Assembly (NCBI RefSeq): GCF_001983105.1
Contig: NZ_MOMC01000050.1
Coordinates: 59,434 to 67,544 of the forward strand
DNA from: Pseudofrankia asymbiotica
GTDB taxonomy: Bacteria; Actinomycetota; Actinomycetes; Frankiales; Frankiaceae
Length of the DNA: 8,111 bases
Reading direction: 5' to 3'
Positions 1 to 6,739 of the stretch are shown one piece after another. The notes under the pieces are model-generated. The model saw only the letters and a program-made list of their open reading frames with translations, made no database searches and had not been told where the DNA came from. Position numbers and translations under genes: made by a program. Numbering within the stretch: position 1 is the first letter of the stretch; each line of letters starts with the position of its first letter.

Positions 1-1
1 C

Positions 2-856
<855 letters not shown>

Positions 857-900
857 GGACAGAACTAGTCGCGGAGTCCTGGTGATCGTCTTCCGGCGGT

Positions 901-915
901 CCCGCGAACCGCGGG
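901..915. other. short inverted repeat after the GGDEF gene
   Basis: CCCGCG, a 3-nt spacer AAC, then CGCGGG. It is a six-base-pair GC hairpin about 45 bases past the GGDEF stop codon. It may help end transcription together with the much larger hairpin just downstream. On its own it is weak evidence. Confidence 0.3.
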
Positions 916-935
916 CGTCGCGCGACAACGAAGAA

Positions 936-984
936 GCCGGCCGTGCTGGCGCGGTACGGGGGGATCCGCGCCAGCACGGCCGGC
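936..984. terminator. perfect 19-bp inverted repeat, probable bidirectional terminator
   Basis: Bases 936-954 and 966-984 are exact reverse complements over 19 positions, with an 11-base loop (955-965). The stem is almost all G/C. The repeat lies in the gap between two convergent genes, the GGDEF gene ending at 856 and the HTH-PASTA gene ending at 1082, where a shared terminator is expected. There is no clear T-tract on either side, which is common for actinobacterial hairpin terminators. The rest of the 857-1081 gap holds no gene that I can support. Confidence 0.75.
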
Positions 985-1081
985 AATACCTCAATTATGC
1001 CGGAAGCTCGGCCGAATGTCGATACCTTCAACATTTTTGCCGCCGAGCAAGCCCGCCCGCGCCCGGGGCGCCCGGGCGTAG

Positions 1082-1960
1082 CTAGCCGACGGCCTGGATG
1101 ACGGACTCGATGGTGGGCTCGGGGACCATCTCCAGGGCTGGCGGCGAGGACGGGAACGGGCGGCGGGGCTCGCGGACACCAGCCGAGCCTTCGCCCCGGC
1201 CGCCGATCCACAGACGCACCGGCGTGCCAGACGCCACCCTGGCACCGGCCTCCGGGGCCTGGCCGGTGACCAGCGCGCCCGAGTCCGGCTCGACCTCGAC
1301 CAGCCCGGCGCCAGGCTCCGTCGACAGGCCGACGGCGACGGCGGGAAAGTTCCAGCCCGCCAGTACCGACCGGGCGTCCTCCCACGTCCGGCCGACCACG
1401 TTCGGCACCACGATCGTCTTGCCCGCCCGGCGCCGCGCCCTCCGGCCGGAGCCGTCCGCCTCCTCCCCTCGGCCGCCGGCCGCCGCCGCCACCGCGGCAC
1501 CGGCACCGGAGGCCGGCTCCACGCTCGCGTCGGGCGGCGCGCCGGTCGCGTCGGAGTCCTTCATGACCTCCTCGGCGAGGGCGCGCGCCCGCCTGACCTG
1601 CTCGGCGGCGGCGTCGTCGATGGGCACCTGGAGCCTGACGGCGCCCGCGGCCGGCCCGGAGGCGAGTGGCGGGAGGTTCTCGTCGAGGTCACGCCAGCGC
1701 TCCCAGGCCGACTGGCGGGAGACGCCGAGCCGGGTGGCGATCTCCGCCCACGACTTGCGGTGGAAGCGGGCCGCGCGAACCGCCTCGAGCTCGGTCTGGT
1801 CGAGCAGCCGCCGCAGGGTGCCGATGTCGGTCAGCGCGCCGAGTGCCGCCTCGCCGTGGTCGATGTTCTCCGGACGGCCGAACACACGGTCTCGCCAGGT
1901 GTCCAGCCGCTCCCACGCTCGGCGGCCCTCCTGCCACGGACCGCTCCTACCCTTAGCCAT
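1082..1960 (-). CDS. HTH-PASTA domain protein (putative DNA-binding regulator)
   Basis: The gene encodes 292 residues from the ATG at 1960. Residues about 56-90 form a helix-turn-helix of the type SWAEIATRLGVSRQSAWERW, preceded by helical, charged sequence. Residues 110-135 are another helical stretch. Residues 140-180 are a low-complexity Ala/Gly/Arg linker. Residues 183-253 match one PASTA domain (VVPNVVG start, EPGAG and QAPEAGARVASGTPV core). A Pro-rich tail follows. No signal peptide or membrane span is visible, so the PASTA domain should lie in the cytoplasm, unlike the extracellular PASTA repeats of PknB kinases and PBPs. The likely role is a transcriptional regulator; the ligand and targets are unknown. 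A GTG at 1984 would add eight residues, but the ATG fits a TANNNT promoter element seven bases upstream. The start-site palindrome hints at self-regulation. The gene is convergent with the GGDEF gene. Confidence 0.88.
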   Translation of the reverse strand: MAKGRSGPWQEGRRAWERLDTWRDRVFGRPENIDHGEAALGALTDIGTLRRLLDQTELEAVRAARFHRKSWAEIATRLGVSRQSAWERWRDLDENLPPLASGPAAGAVRLQVPIDDAAAEQVRRARALAEEVMKDSDATGAPPDASVEPASGAGAAVAAAAGGRGEEADGSGRRARRRAGKTIVVPNVVGRTWEDARSVLAGWNFPAVAVGLSTEPGAGLVEVEPDSGALVTGQAPEAGARVASGTPVRLWIGGRGEGSAGVREPRRPFPSSPPALEMVPEPTIESVIQAVG

Positions 1961-1963
1961 GCA

Positions 1964-1981
1964 TGTCAGGATAACCTGACA
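1964..1981. promoter_or_regulatory. 18-bp palindrome, candidate operator at the HTH-PASTA start
   Basis: TGTCAGG, four spacer bases ATAA, then CCTGACA: perfect seven-base arms. The site overlaps the proposed -10 element of the minus-strand HTH-PASTA gene and lies 3 to 20 bases upstream of its ATG. A dimeric repressor binding here would block transcription. The simplest candidate is the HTH-PASTA protein itself, which is inference. Confidence 0.55.
1968..1973 (-). promoter_or_regulatory. candidate -10 element of a leaderless promoter (HTH-PASTA gene)
   Basis: On the minus strand TATCCT fits the actinobacterial TANNNT -10 consensus. Seven bases separate it from the ATG at 1960, so transcription would start at or next to the start codon. 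Leaderless mRNAs are common in Actinobacteria, and there is no good Shine-Dalgarno sequence before this ATG. A clear -35 is lacking; TGTTCA at about 17 bases upstream is a weak match. Confidence 0.45.
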
Positions 1982-2133
1982 CACGCGACCTGAACAGGGA
2001 CCCCCTCACCCCGTCCGGCCACTCACCCGGGCGATGAGTCAAGGCCGACATCGCGACTTCGCGCAGACGACGGCGCCCGCGGCGTCATCACGGCCGCTCC
2101 CGGCGACTCGATCACCATGACGGCCGCGCCTGG

Positions 2134-2556
2134 TCACGACAGCGGGCTGGTTCCGTCCTGGGCGGCGAGCGCGGGGCCGCCGCCGTAGGGGCGCGTCAGG
2201 ATCTCCATGCCATGGCCGGAGGGGTCCAGGAAGTAGACGCCGCGACCGCCGTCGTTGTGGTTGATCTGGCCTGGTTGCTGCCCGTGCGGGTCCGCGTAGT
2301 AGATGACCCCGGCACGCTGGATTCGCGCGAAGGCCGCGTCGAACTCCGGCTCCGACACCAGGAACGCGTAATGCTGGGTGGTGATCCTGTCCGCCGGGGC
2401 CGTCGCGAAGTCCAGCGTGACGCCGTTTCCGGTGACGACGGGGATGAACGGGCCCCATTCCTGGCCGACCTCGAGGCCGAGGATGCCGGCGAGGAAGTCG
2501 GCGGACTCGCGATTGTCCCGGGCATGCACGATCGTGTGGTTCAGGTGGACGGGCAT
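2134..2556 (-). CDS. VOC family protein (glyoxalase/bleomycin-resistance fold)
   Basis: The gene encodes 140 residues, the normal length of a single-chain VOC protein with two beta-alpha-beta-beta-beta modules. The first module begins LNHTIVHARD and the second HYAFLVSEPEFD, ending with the family hallmark YFLDPSGHGMEILTRPY. Likely metal ligands are H7, H62 and E118, matching the usual His/His/Glu pattern, so metal-dependent chemistry is plausible. The substrate cannot be read from the sequence; lyases, dioxygenases and resistance proteins share this fold. The start is the ATG at 2556, preceded on the minus strand by GGAG at an 8-base spacing; the frame stays open further upstream but that extension is Arg-rich and unlike the family. 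It is separated from the HTH-PASTA gene by about 170 bases and diverges from the CHAP gene. Confidence 0.9.
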   Translation of the reverse strand: MPVHLNHTIVHARDNRESADFLAGILGLEVGQEWGPFIPVVTGNGVTLDFATAPADRITTQHYAFLVSEPEFDAAFARIQRAGVIYYADPHGQQPGQINHNDGGRGVYFLDPSGHGMEILTRPYGGGPALAAQDGTSPLS

Positions 2557-2792
2557 GAATATGTCTCCGAGGGCGTTCCGGCGCCTCCATGCCTCACCCG
2601 GCCGGTGACCGGCACGTGGCGCCGGAGCCCACCCTATGACGCCGGAAGGCGCGCACTGGAATGCGCCGTCGCCATCGAGACATGCCCGAGCCGAACGGGC
2701 GTGTCGATCGGCTTGCCACACTGAGGCATCGCCGCGGCCGTCGCGCTGAGCGACCGGCCGGCGGCCACGCACAGAACCGGGGGACGGTGGGC
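2557..2792. promoter_or_regulatory. divergent intergenic region between the VOC and CHAP genes
   Basis: These 236 bases should hold promoters for both flanking genes. A near-palindrome GCCGGT-G-ACCGGC lies at 2601-2613. On the minus strand TAGGGT (around 2632-2637) could serve as a -10 for the VOC gene. No clear -10/-35 pair is visible for the plus-strand CHAP gene. No separate coding gene is supported here. Confidence 0.4.
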
Positions 2793-3584
2793 ATGGCGAC
2801 CGTGGACGAGTTCGTGAAGCACTGCAGGGACCAGGTCGGTTTCAAGCCGGCGCAGGAGAACCACACATTCTGGAATGACCGCTTCCAGGCGCCGGGAAGC
2901 CCCTGGTGCGCGATGTTCGCCTACTGCATGTATGAGGACATCGGGGTTCAGCCGGGAATTCGCACGGCCTGGGTACCCGCGATCTGGTCGTGGGCGCAGG
3001 CGCACGGCCTGGCCATTCCGTCGACCAGCAGCAGGCCCGGGGACCAGATCGTCTTCGACTGGACCGGCGAGGAGAAGGCCCTCACCGCCGAGACCCACAC
3101 CGGCATCGTGGTCGGGCGGTCCGGCGACCAGATCCAGACGGTCGAGGGCAACATCGGCGACGACCAGGTCCTCGCGAAGACGTGGACCGCCGGCGGCCAG
3201 CTCATCGCCGGCTGCGTCAGCTGGCAGCACCTGTTCAGCGGCGTACCCGCCGGGCTGAGGCCACAGGTGGCGCCGGCCGGCAACCGCTTCGGCCATTTCC
3301 CCGACCTGCGGCTGGGCGCGCGCGACCGCGGCCCCACCGGGGTGTTCCCCGACCTCGCCCATCCGGTCGTCACCCTGCAGAACGCGCTGAACATCGCGTC
3401 CCAACGCGAGGGCGCGAACCGGCTGGTCGACCCGAACGGTGTCTTCGACGCGGGAACCGAGAAGGCCGTGCGCGGTTTCCAGGAGTTCTGCCGCACGAAG
3501 AACCCGTCGCTGCGGGCCGACGGCGTGGTGACCCAGCCGACCTGGACCGGCCTCGACTTCTTCCTCGACCTCGCGGGGCGTTAG
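2793..3584 (+). CDS. CHAP-domain peptidoglycan hydrolase with C-terminal peptidoglycan-binding domain
   Basis: The gene encodes 263 residues. Residues about 15-145 form a CHAP (NlpC/P60-like) cysteine hydrolase domain. The catalytic Cys is C39 in GSPWCAMFAYC and the His is H102 in THTGIVVG, with the polar third residue probably in VEGN (E118/N120). Such enzymes cut amide or peptide bonds in peptidoglycan. After a linker (about 150-185), residues about 190-256 resemble a PG_binding_1 domain (VVTLQNALN ... GVFDAGTEKAVRGFQ ... ADGVVTQPTW) with an extended loop. No N-terminal signal peptide or membrane span is visible, so export is unexplained; phage-type endolysins share this layout, but no phage genes flank it. 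The ATG at 2793 is chosen because GGGGGA lies 8 bases upstream and the upstream open frame is Arg-rich. Confidence 0.88.
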   Translation: MATVDEFVKHCRDQVGFKPAQENHTFWNDRFQAPGSPWCAMFAYCMYEDIGVQPGIRTAWVPAIWSWAQAHGLAIPSTSSRPGDQIVFDWTGEEKALTAETHTGIVVGRSGDQIQTVEGNIGDDQVLAKTWTAGGQLIAGCVSWQHLFSGVPAGLRPQVAPAGNRFGHFPDLRLGARDRGPTGVFPDLAHPVVTLQNALNIASQREGANRLVDPNGVFDAGTEKAVRGFQEFCRTKNPSLRADGVVTQPTWTGLDFFLDLAGR

Positions 3585-3617
3585 CGGCCGTCCGGCGGGC
3601 CCGGGGCCGGTGGGCCG
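3585..3617 (+). terminator. GC hairpin directly after the CHAP stop codon
   Basis: CGGCC (3585-3589) pairs with GGCCG (3613-3617), and CCGGC (3592-3596) pairs with GCCGG (3606-3610), separated by a 2x2 internal loop and closed by a nine-base loop that is itself partly self-complementary. It starts at the base after the stop codon and ends where the candidate kinase promoter begins. There is no T-tract. Confidence 0.45.
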
Positions 3618-3645
3618 TGAGCGGGCGGCGCGGGTGGGGTAATCT
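3617..3645 (+). promoter_or_regulatory. candidate promoter of the Ser/Thr kinase gene
   Basis: TAATCT at 3640-3645 fits the TANNNT -10 consensus and stands out in otherwise almost pure G/C sequence. With a 17-base spacer, the -35 would be GTGAGC at 3617-3622, which keeps only the TGA core of TTGACA. A start near 3652 would give a leader of about 35 bases to the GTG at 3687 or 74 bases to the GTG at 3726. Confidence 0.4.
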
Positions 3646-3686
3646 GCGGCCCGGGACGAGTCGTCCGCTCTTGGGCGGCTTGCCCG

Positions 3687-3714
3687 GTGCTGGTCGGACC
3701 CCGTGCTGGTCGGA
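3687..3714 (+). repeat. 12-bp direct repeat upstream of the kinase
   Basis: GTGCTGGTCGGA occurs at 3687-3698 and again at 3703-3714, a period of 16 bases. It lies between the candidate kinase promoter and the preferred start codon. It could be a small duplication or a protein-binding site in the leader; nothing else supports either reading. Confidence 0.5.
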
Positions 3715-3725
3715 AATGGTGGCCC

Positions 3726-5657
3726 GTGACGTCTTCCGTTGGGCGCCTGCGCGCCCCGGGGCCGCGAGATCCCAAGACGATCGGCCCGTACCTCGTCCGC
3801 GCGCTGATCGGCGAGGGCGGGATGGGCCGGGTCTACCTCGCGAGCTCACCGGCCGGGCGGCTCGCGGCGGTCAAGGTGATCAGCCAGTCCGTCGCGGGCG
3901 ACCCCGTGTTCCGGGAGCGGTTCCGCCGCGAGGTCGCGGCGGCTCGCCGGATCGCCGGCGCCTTCACCGCGCCGGTGGCGGACGCGGACCCGGACGGCCC
4001 CCGGCCCTGGCTCGCCACCCAGTACGTGCCGGGCCCTTCGCTGCGCGAGGCCGTCGAGGTCCTCGGCCCGCTGCGGCTGGAGGCCTGCTTCATGCTGGGC
4101 GCCCGCATGCTTGAGGCGCTCATGGCCGTCCACCGGGACGGCATCGCCCACCGGGACCTGAAACCCAACAACGTCCTGCTCGCCGCCGACGGCCCGCGGC
4201 TCATCGACTTCGGGATCGCCCGGGCCGCCGACCAGACGGCGCTGACCCGCGCCGGCGAGGTGTTCGGCACCGCCGCCTACATGTCGCCCGAACAGGCGAT
4301 GGGCGGCGAGGTCGGCCCCGCCTGCGACGTGTTCGCGTTCGCGCTGGTCCTGATCTTCGCGGCCACCGGCCGCGACCCGTTCGGGCCCGGCGACCCGGCG
4401 GCCCTGTTGTTCCGGATCGTGCACGACCTGCCCGACCTGCGCGGGGTGCCCGCGGCGCTGCGGGACCGCCTGCTGCCCTGCCTGGCCAGGAACCCGGCGG
4501 ACCGCCCGGCCCCGGCCACACTGCTGGAGCTGTTCGCCGCCGATCTCGGCCCGTCGCCGGCCTGGCCGCCGGAGGTCACTCGGCTGGTCCGCGAGCGGGA
4601 GGCCGAGATCGCGGCCTGGCTGCCAGCCCCGCCCACCCCACCCGCCCTGCCCGCGCTCGCCACCGCGGCGCCGCCCGGCCTCCCGCCCGCACGCGCCCTC
4701 CCGCAGGCACCCGCCCTCCCGCAGGCACCCGCCGCCCGACCCGGCGGGGCACCAGCACCAGCGCTCCCACCACGACAGCCACCGCGACCGGCACCAGCAC
4801 CGCCGTCTCCGGCCTCACCTGGCCCCACGCCGCTGAAGGCGACGCGACGAGAGCTCCCAGCGCCGGACGCCGCGGCGCACCAGGCCGTGGTCCGCGCGGC
4901 GCCGCCGCGGCCGCCGGCACCCGCCGAGCGGGCGGCGCGACGGCCCGGACCGCCGGCCGTGGCGGCGCCCGGCATGGCGGCGCCGGGCGCGGTGAGGCCG
5001 GGTGTCCAGCGCCTGCCGGTACCGGTGCCGGGCTATCCGCCGCTCGCGCCCACCAGGGTCGCGCTGACGGAGAACGGCTCCGACGAGTCCTGCGCCTTCG
5101 CTGGCAGACGGTGGCCCAACGTCCTCGCCGGAGTCCTGGCGCTGCTCGCGACCCTGCTGGCGCTGTTCGTCCTCGTCGCCTGCCTCAGAACCCTGGGCAG
5201 CAAGGACCCGACCGTCACCGCCGGAGCAAAGCTCTTCAGCACGCTCGTCGGCGCCGGCGCCGTGTTTCTCGCCGTCACGGGACTTCGGCACGCCGTGTGG
5301 CGGCTACGCCTGGCGTCCAGCCCGCCCTGGCTCTCGATCACGCCCGGCGGCATCCAGGCGCGGGCGGGTGGGCGTCACTACGACATCCCGTGGTCGCAGG
5401 CGCGCGGCGCCCGGGTCGTCCGCCTGGGCCAACGCGAGGTGGTCGCGGTCTGGCCGACGCCGGAGTGGGCGCTGCGCACGCCCCACGTCGACCGACCCGC
5501 TCGGTGGATCCCCCGCAACCGCGGCCTGTGCATCTGGCGAAGCCCGGCCATGGGCTGCGACCTGCTCCTCGACGTACGCCTGCTCTATCCGGCCACCGCC
5601 CACCGCCTGACCACCGCCATCGCCGTCCTGGCCAGCCGCTACGCCTACCACCGGTAG
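3726..5657 (+). CDS. membrane-anchored Hanks-type Ser/Thr protein kinase
   Basis: The gene encodes 643 residues from GTG 3726 (656 from GTG 3687). Numbering from 3726, the kinase domain spans about 20-275: glycine loop GEGGMGRV 29-36, ATP lysine K50 in AVKV, catalytic loop HRDLKPNN 142-149 with D144, DFG 161-163, and activation-loop threonines T171 and T174 before MSPEQ. All core catalytic residues are present, so it should be active. Residues about 300-450 are a Pro/Ala-rich disordered linker. Two hydrophobic spans follow at about 464-487 and 502-521. The last 120 residues (from PWLSITPGGIQARAGG) are globular and faintly resemble a bacterial PH domain. Two spans would place both ends in the cytoplasm, with no external sensor and no PASTA repeats. 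The later start is preferred because the kinase domain begins soon after GPYLVRALIG; neither start has a strong ribosome-binding site. Confidence 0.92.
   Translation: MTSSVGRLRAPGPRDPKTIGPYLVRALIGEGGMGRVYLASSPAGRLAAVKVISQSVAGDPVFRERFRREVAAARRIAGAFTAPVADADPDGPRPWLATQYVPGPSLREAVEVLGPLRLEACFMLGARMLEALMAVHRDGIAHRDLKPNNVLLAADGPRLIDFGIARAADQTALTRAGEVFGTAAYMSPEQAMGGEVGPACDVFAFALVLIFAATGRDPFGPGDPAALLFRIVHDLPDLRGVPAALRDRLLPCLARNPADRPAPATLLELFAADLGPSPAWPPEVTRLVREREAEIAAWLPAPPTPPALPALATAAPPGLPPARALPQAPALPQAPAARPGGAPAPALPPRQPPRPAPAPPSPASPGPTPLKATRRELPAPDAAAHQAVVRAAPPRPPAPAERAARRPGPPAVAAPGMAAPGAVRPGVQRLPVPVPGYPPLAPTRVALTENGSDESCAFAGRRWPNVLAGVLALLATLLALFVLVACLRTLGSKDPTVTAGAKLFSTLVGAGAVFLAVTGLRHAVWRLRLASSPPWLSITPGGIQARAGGRHYDIPWSQARGARVVRLGQREVVAVWPTPEWALRTPHVDRPARWIPRNRGLCIWRSPAMGCDLLLDVRLLYPATAHRLTTAIAVLASRYAYHR
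4695..4730 (+). repeat. in-frame 18-bp tandem repeat in the kinase linker
   Basis: Two identical 18-base units (4695-4712 and 4713-4730) encode the hexapeptide ALPQAP twice. The repeat lies in the Pro/Ala-rich linker, where length changes by slippage are easily tolerated. Confidence 0.8.
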
Positions 5658-5681
5658 CATCCCCGGAGATCATCAACGGCC

Positions 5682-5698
5682 GCGGCCGGGCCGGCCGC
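5682..5698 (+). terminator. possible hairpin terminator after the kinase gene
   Basis: GCGGCCGG (5682-5689), one base, then CCGGCCGC (5691-5698) form an exact inverted repeat. As a real hairpin only about six pairs with a five-base loop can form. It lies 25 bases after the kinase stop codon and has no T-tract. Confidence 0.33.
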
Positions 5699-5754
5699 TC
5701 GCCTCCGGGCGCCTGTCGACGTCCGCTGGACATCGCCTGCCCCGCCTCGCCCCG

Positions 5755-5774
5755 CCCGGCCCGGCCCGGCCCGG
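5755..5774 (+). repeat. CCCGG pentanucleotide tandem repeat
   Basis: Four exact copies of CCCGG in the gap between the kinase and the PIG-L gene, within a longer C/G-rich run starting near 5738. It is a short microsatellite; no function is evident. Confidence 0.75.
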
Positions 5775-5843
5775 CGATCTGATCGGGCACTGTCCGGTAC
5801 GCGACCCGCGTCGAGAAGACCCGGGGAAGGGGCGCCGGCCACG

Positions 5844-6647
5844 GTGGGCGGCATGGATCGACTGAGTGTTACTGACCTTGGGACCGTGCTGTCGGTGTGG
5901 GCGCATCCCGATGACGAGACCTACCTGGCGGGCGGCCTGATGGCCGCGGCCGCGGCGAACGGCCAGCGGGTGGTGTGTGTGGCGCTGACCGCCGGCGAGC
6001 GCGGCACCGACGACCCCGAGACGTGGCCGCCGGAGCGGCTCGGCGCGGCGCGCCGCCTCGAGGCGGACGCCGCGATGGCCGTGCTCGGGGTCCGGGAGCA
6101 CTGGATCGTCGGGATGCCCGACGGCGGTCTGGACGCCTGGGGCCCCGTCGGCGCCCGGATGGTCGGCCAGATGGTCGACGAGATACGGCCCGACACCGTG
6201 GTGACCTTCGGGCCGGACGGGACGACCTTTCACCCGGACCATGTCGCCGTGCACCGCTGGGTGCGCCACGCCTGGGAGGAGCGGGGCCGTGGGTTCCGCC
6301 TGCTGGAGGCGGTCTGGACGGCGGAGGCGCTCGAACGCTTCGCGGGCCTGCACGAGGAGTTCCAGGTCTTCATGAGCGACGCCCGCCCTGCCGGCGTGCC
6401 CGCGGACGCGCTGTCCCTGCGCGTCGCGCTCGACGGGCCGGAGCTCGACCGCAAGGTGGTGGCGCTGCGCGCGATGGCGAGCCAGATCGGGCCGACCGTC
6501 GACGCGTTCGGCCTGGCCCGGTTCACCGACTGGGTCGCAGAGGAACGCTTCGTCGACGCCGCGCCCGCCACCCGCGAACTGGCCATCGGCCTGGAGCCCG
6601 GCCACGCGCCCAGGACACCGGAGCTGGTGACGGCCCACCGCCGGTGA
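5844..6647 (+). CDS. PIG-L/LmbE family Zn-dependent N-deacetylase
   Basis: The gene encodes 267 residues, a usual length for this family. The first hallmark AHPDDE (H21, D23, D24) follows a short beta strand, TVLSVW. The second hallmark, HPDH, is at 130-133 in FGPDGTTFHPDH. By analogy with MshB, H21, D24 and H133 should hold the zinc and D23 act as general base. The TAGERGTDD segment (49-57) also fits the family. Members remove acetyl groups from N-acetylglucosamine conjugates, for example in mycothiol or antibiotic pathways; the substrate here is unknown, and the sequence gives no reason to call it MshB or Mca. No signal peptide is seen. The start is GTG 5844 with AAGGGG 11 bases upstream; ATG 5853, three codons later, is nearly as likely. 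It is convergent with the regulator gene. Confidence 0.9.
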   Translation: MGGMDRLSVTDLGTVLSVWAHPDDETYLAGGLMAAAAANGQRVVCVALTAGERGTDDPETWPPERLGAARRLEADAAMAVLGVREHWIVGMPDGGLDAWGPVGARMVGQMVDEIRPDTVVTFGPDGTTFHPDHVAVHRWVRHAWEERGRGFRLLEAVWTAEALERFAGLHEEFQVFMSDARPAGVPADALSLRVALDGPELDRKVVALRAMASQIGPTVDAFGLARFTDWVAEERFVDAAPATRELAIGLEPGHAPRTPELVTAHRR

Positions 6648-6665
6648 CGACCCCGGCGCCGCCCC

Positions 6666-6691
6666 GGGCCACCCGCGCGGCGCCGTGGCTC
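6666..6691. terminator. weak hairpin between the convergent PIG-L and regulator genes
   Basis: GGGCCAC (6666-6672) can pair with GTGGCTC (6685-6691), with one G-T pair and a 12-base loop. It sits in the 77-base gap between two convergent stop codons, where a shared terminator is expected. The stem is short and there is no T-tract. Confidence 0.3.
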
Positions 6692-6701
6692 CGGCCGGCG
6701 A

Positions 6702-6739
6702 AGCCCTGACGGCGGGGCGGAGCCCTAACGGCGGGGCGG
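6702..6739. repeat. 19-bp tandem duplication across the regulator stop codon
   Basis: AGCCCTGACGGCGGGGCGG at 6702-6720 is followed directly by the same 19 bases with one change (G to A at 6727) at 6721-6739. The second copy contains the last codons and the TAG stop (CTA at 6725-6727) of the minus-strand regulator. The differing base is part of that stop codon. Confidence 0.85.

Noticed and set aside
1098..1979. Long plus-strand open frame (293 codons) opposite the HTH-PASTA gene
   Set aside because: It is rich in Ser/Arg/Ala/Pro with no domain, as expected from the complement of a high-GC gene. The minus strand has clear HTH and PASTA signatures.
2212..2724. Plus-strand frame opposite the VOC gene, rich in Val/Asp/Arg
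   Set aside because: It is the typical complement of a VOC gene; the minus strand has family hallmarks and a good ribosome-binding site.
2990..4114. Plus-strand open frame (374 codons) spanning the CHAP and kinase starts
   Set aside because: It is Arg/Gly/Pro-rich, lacks any domain and lies out of frame with two well-supported genes.
5755..5774. CCCGG repeats as a CRISPR-like or origin repeat
   Set aside because: The units are five bases with no spacers and no associated genes; simple slippage explains them.
5844..6647. Assigning the PIG-L protein as MshB (mycothiol deacetylase)
   Set aside because: The shared motifs define the whole superfamily. Nothing in the neighbourhood points to mycothiol synthesis, so no gene symbol is given.
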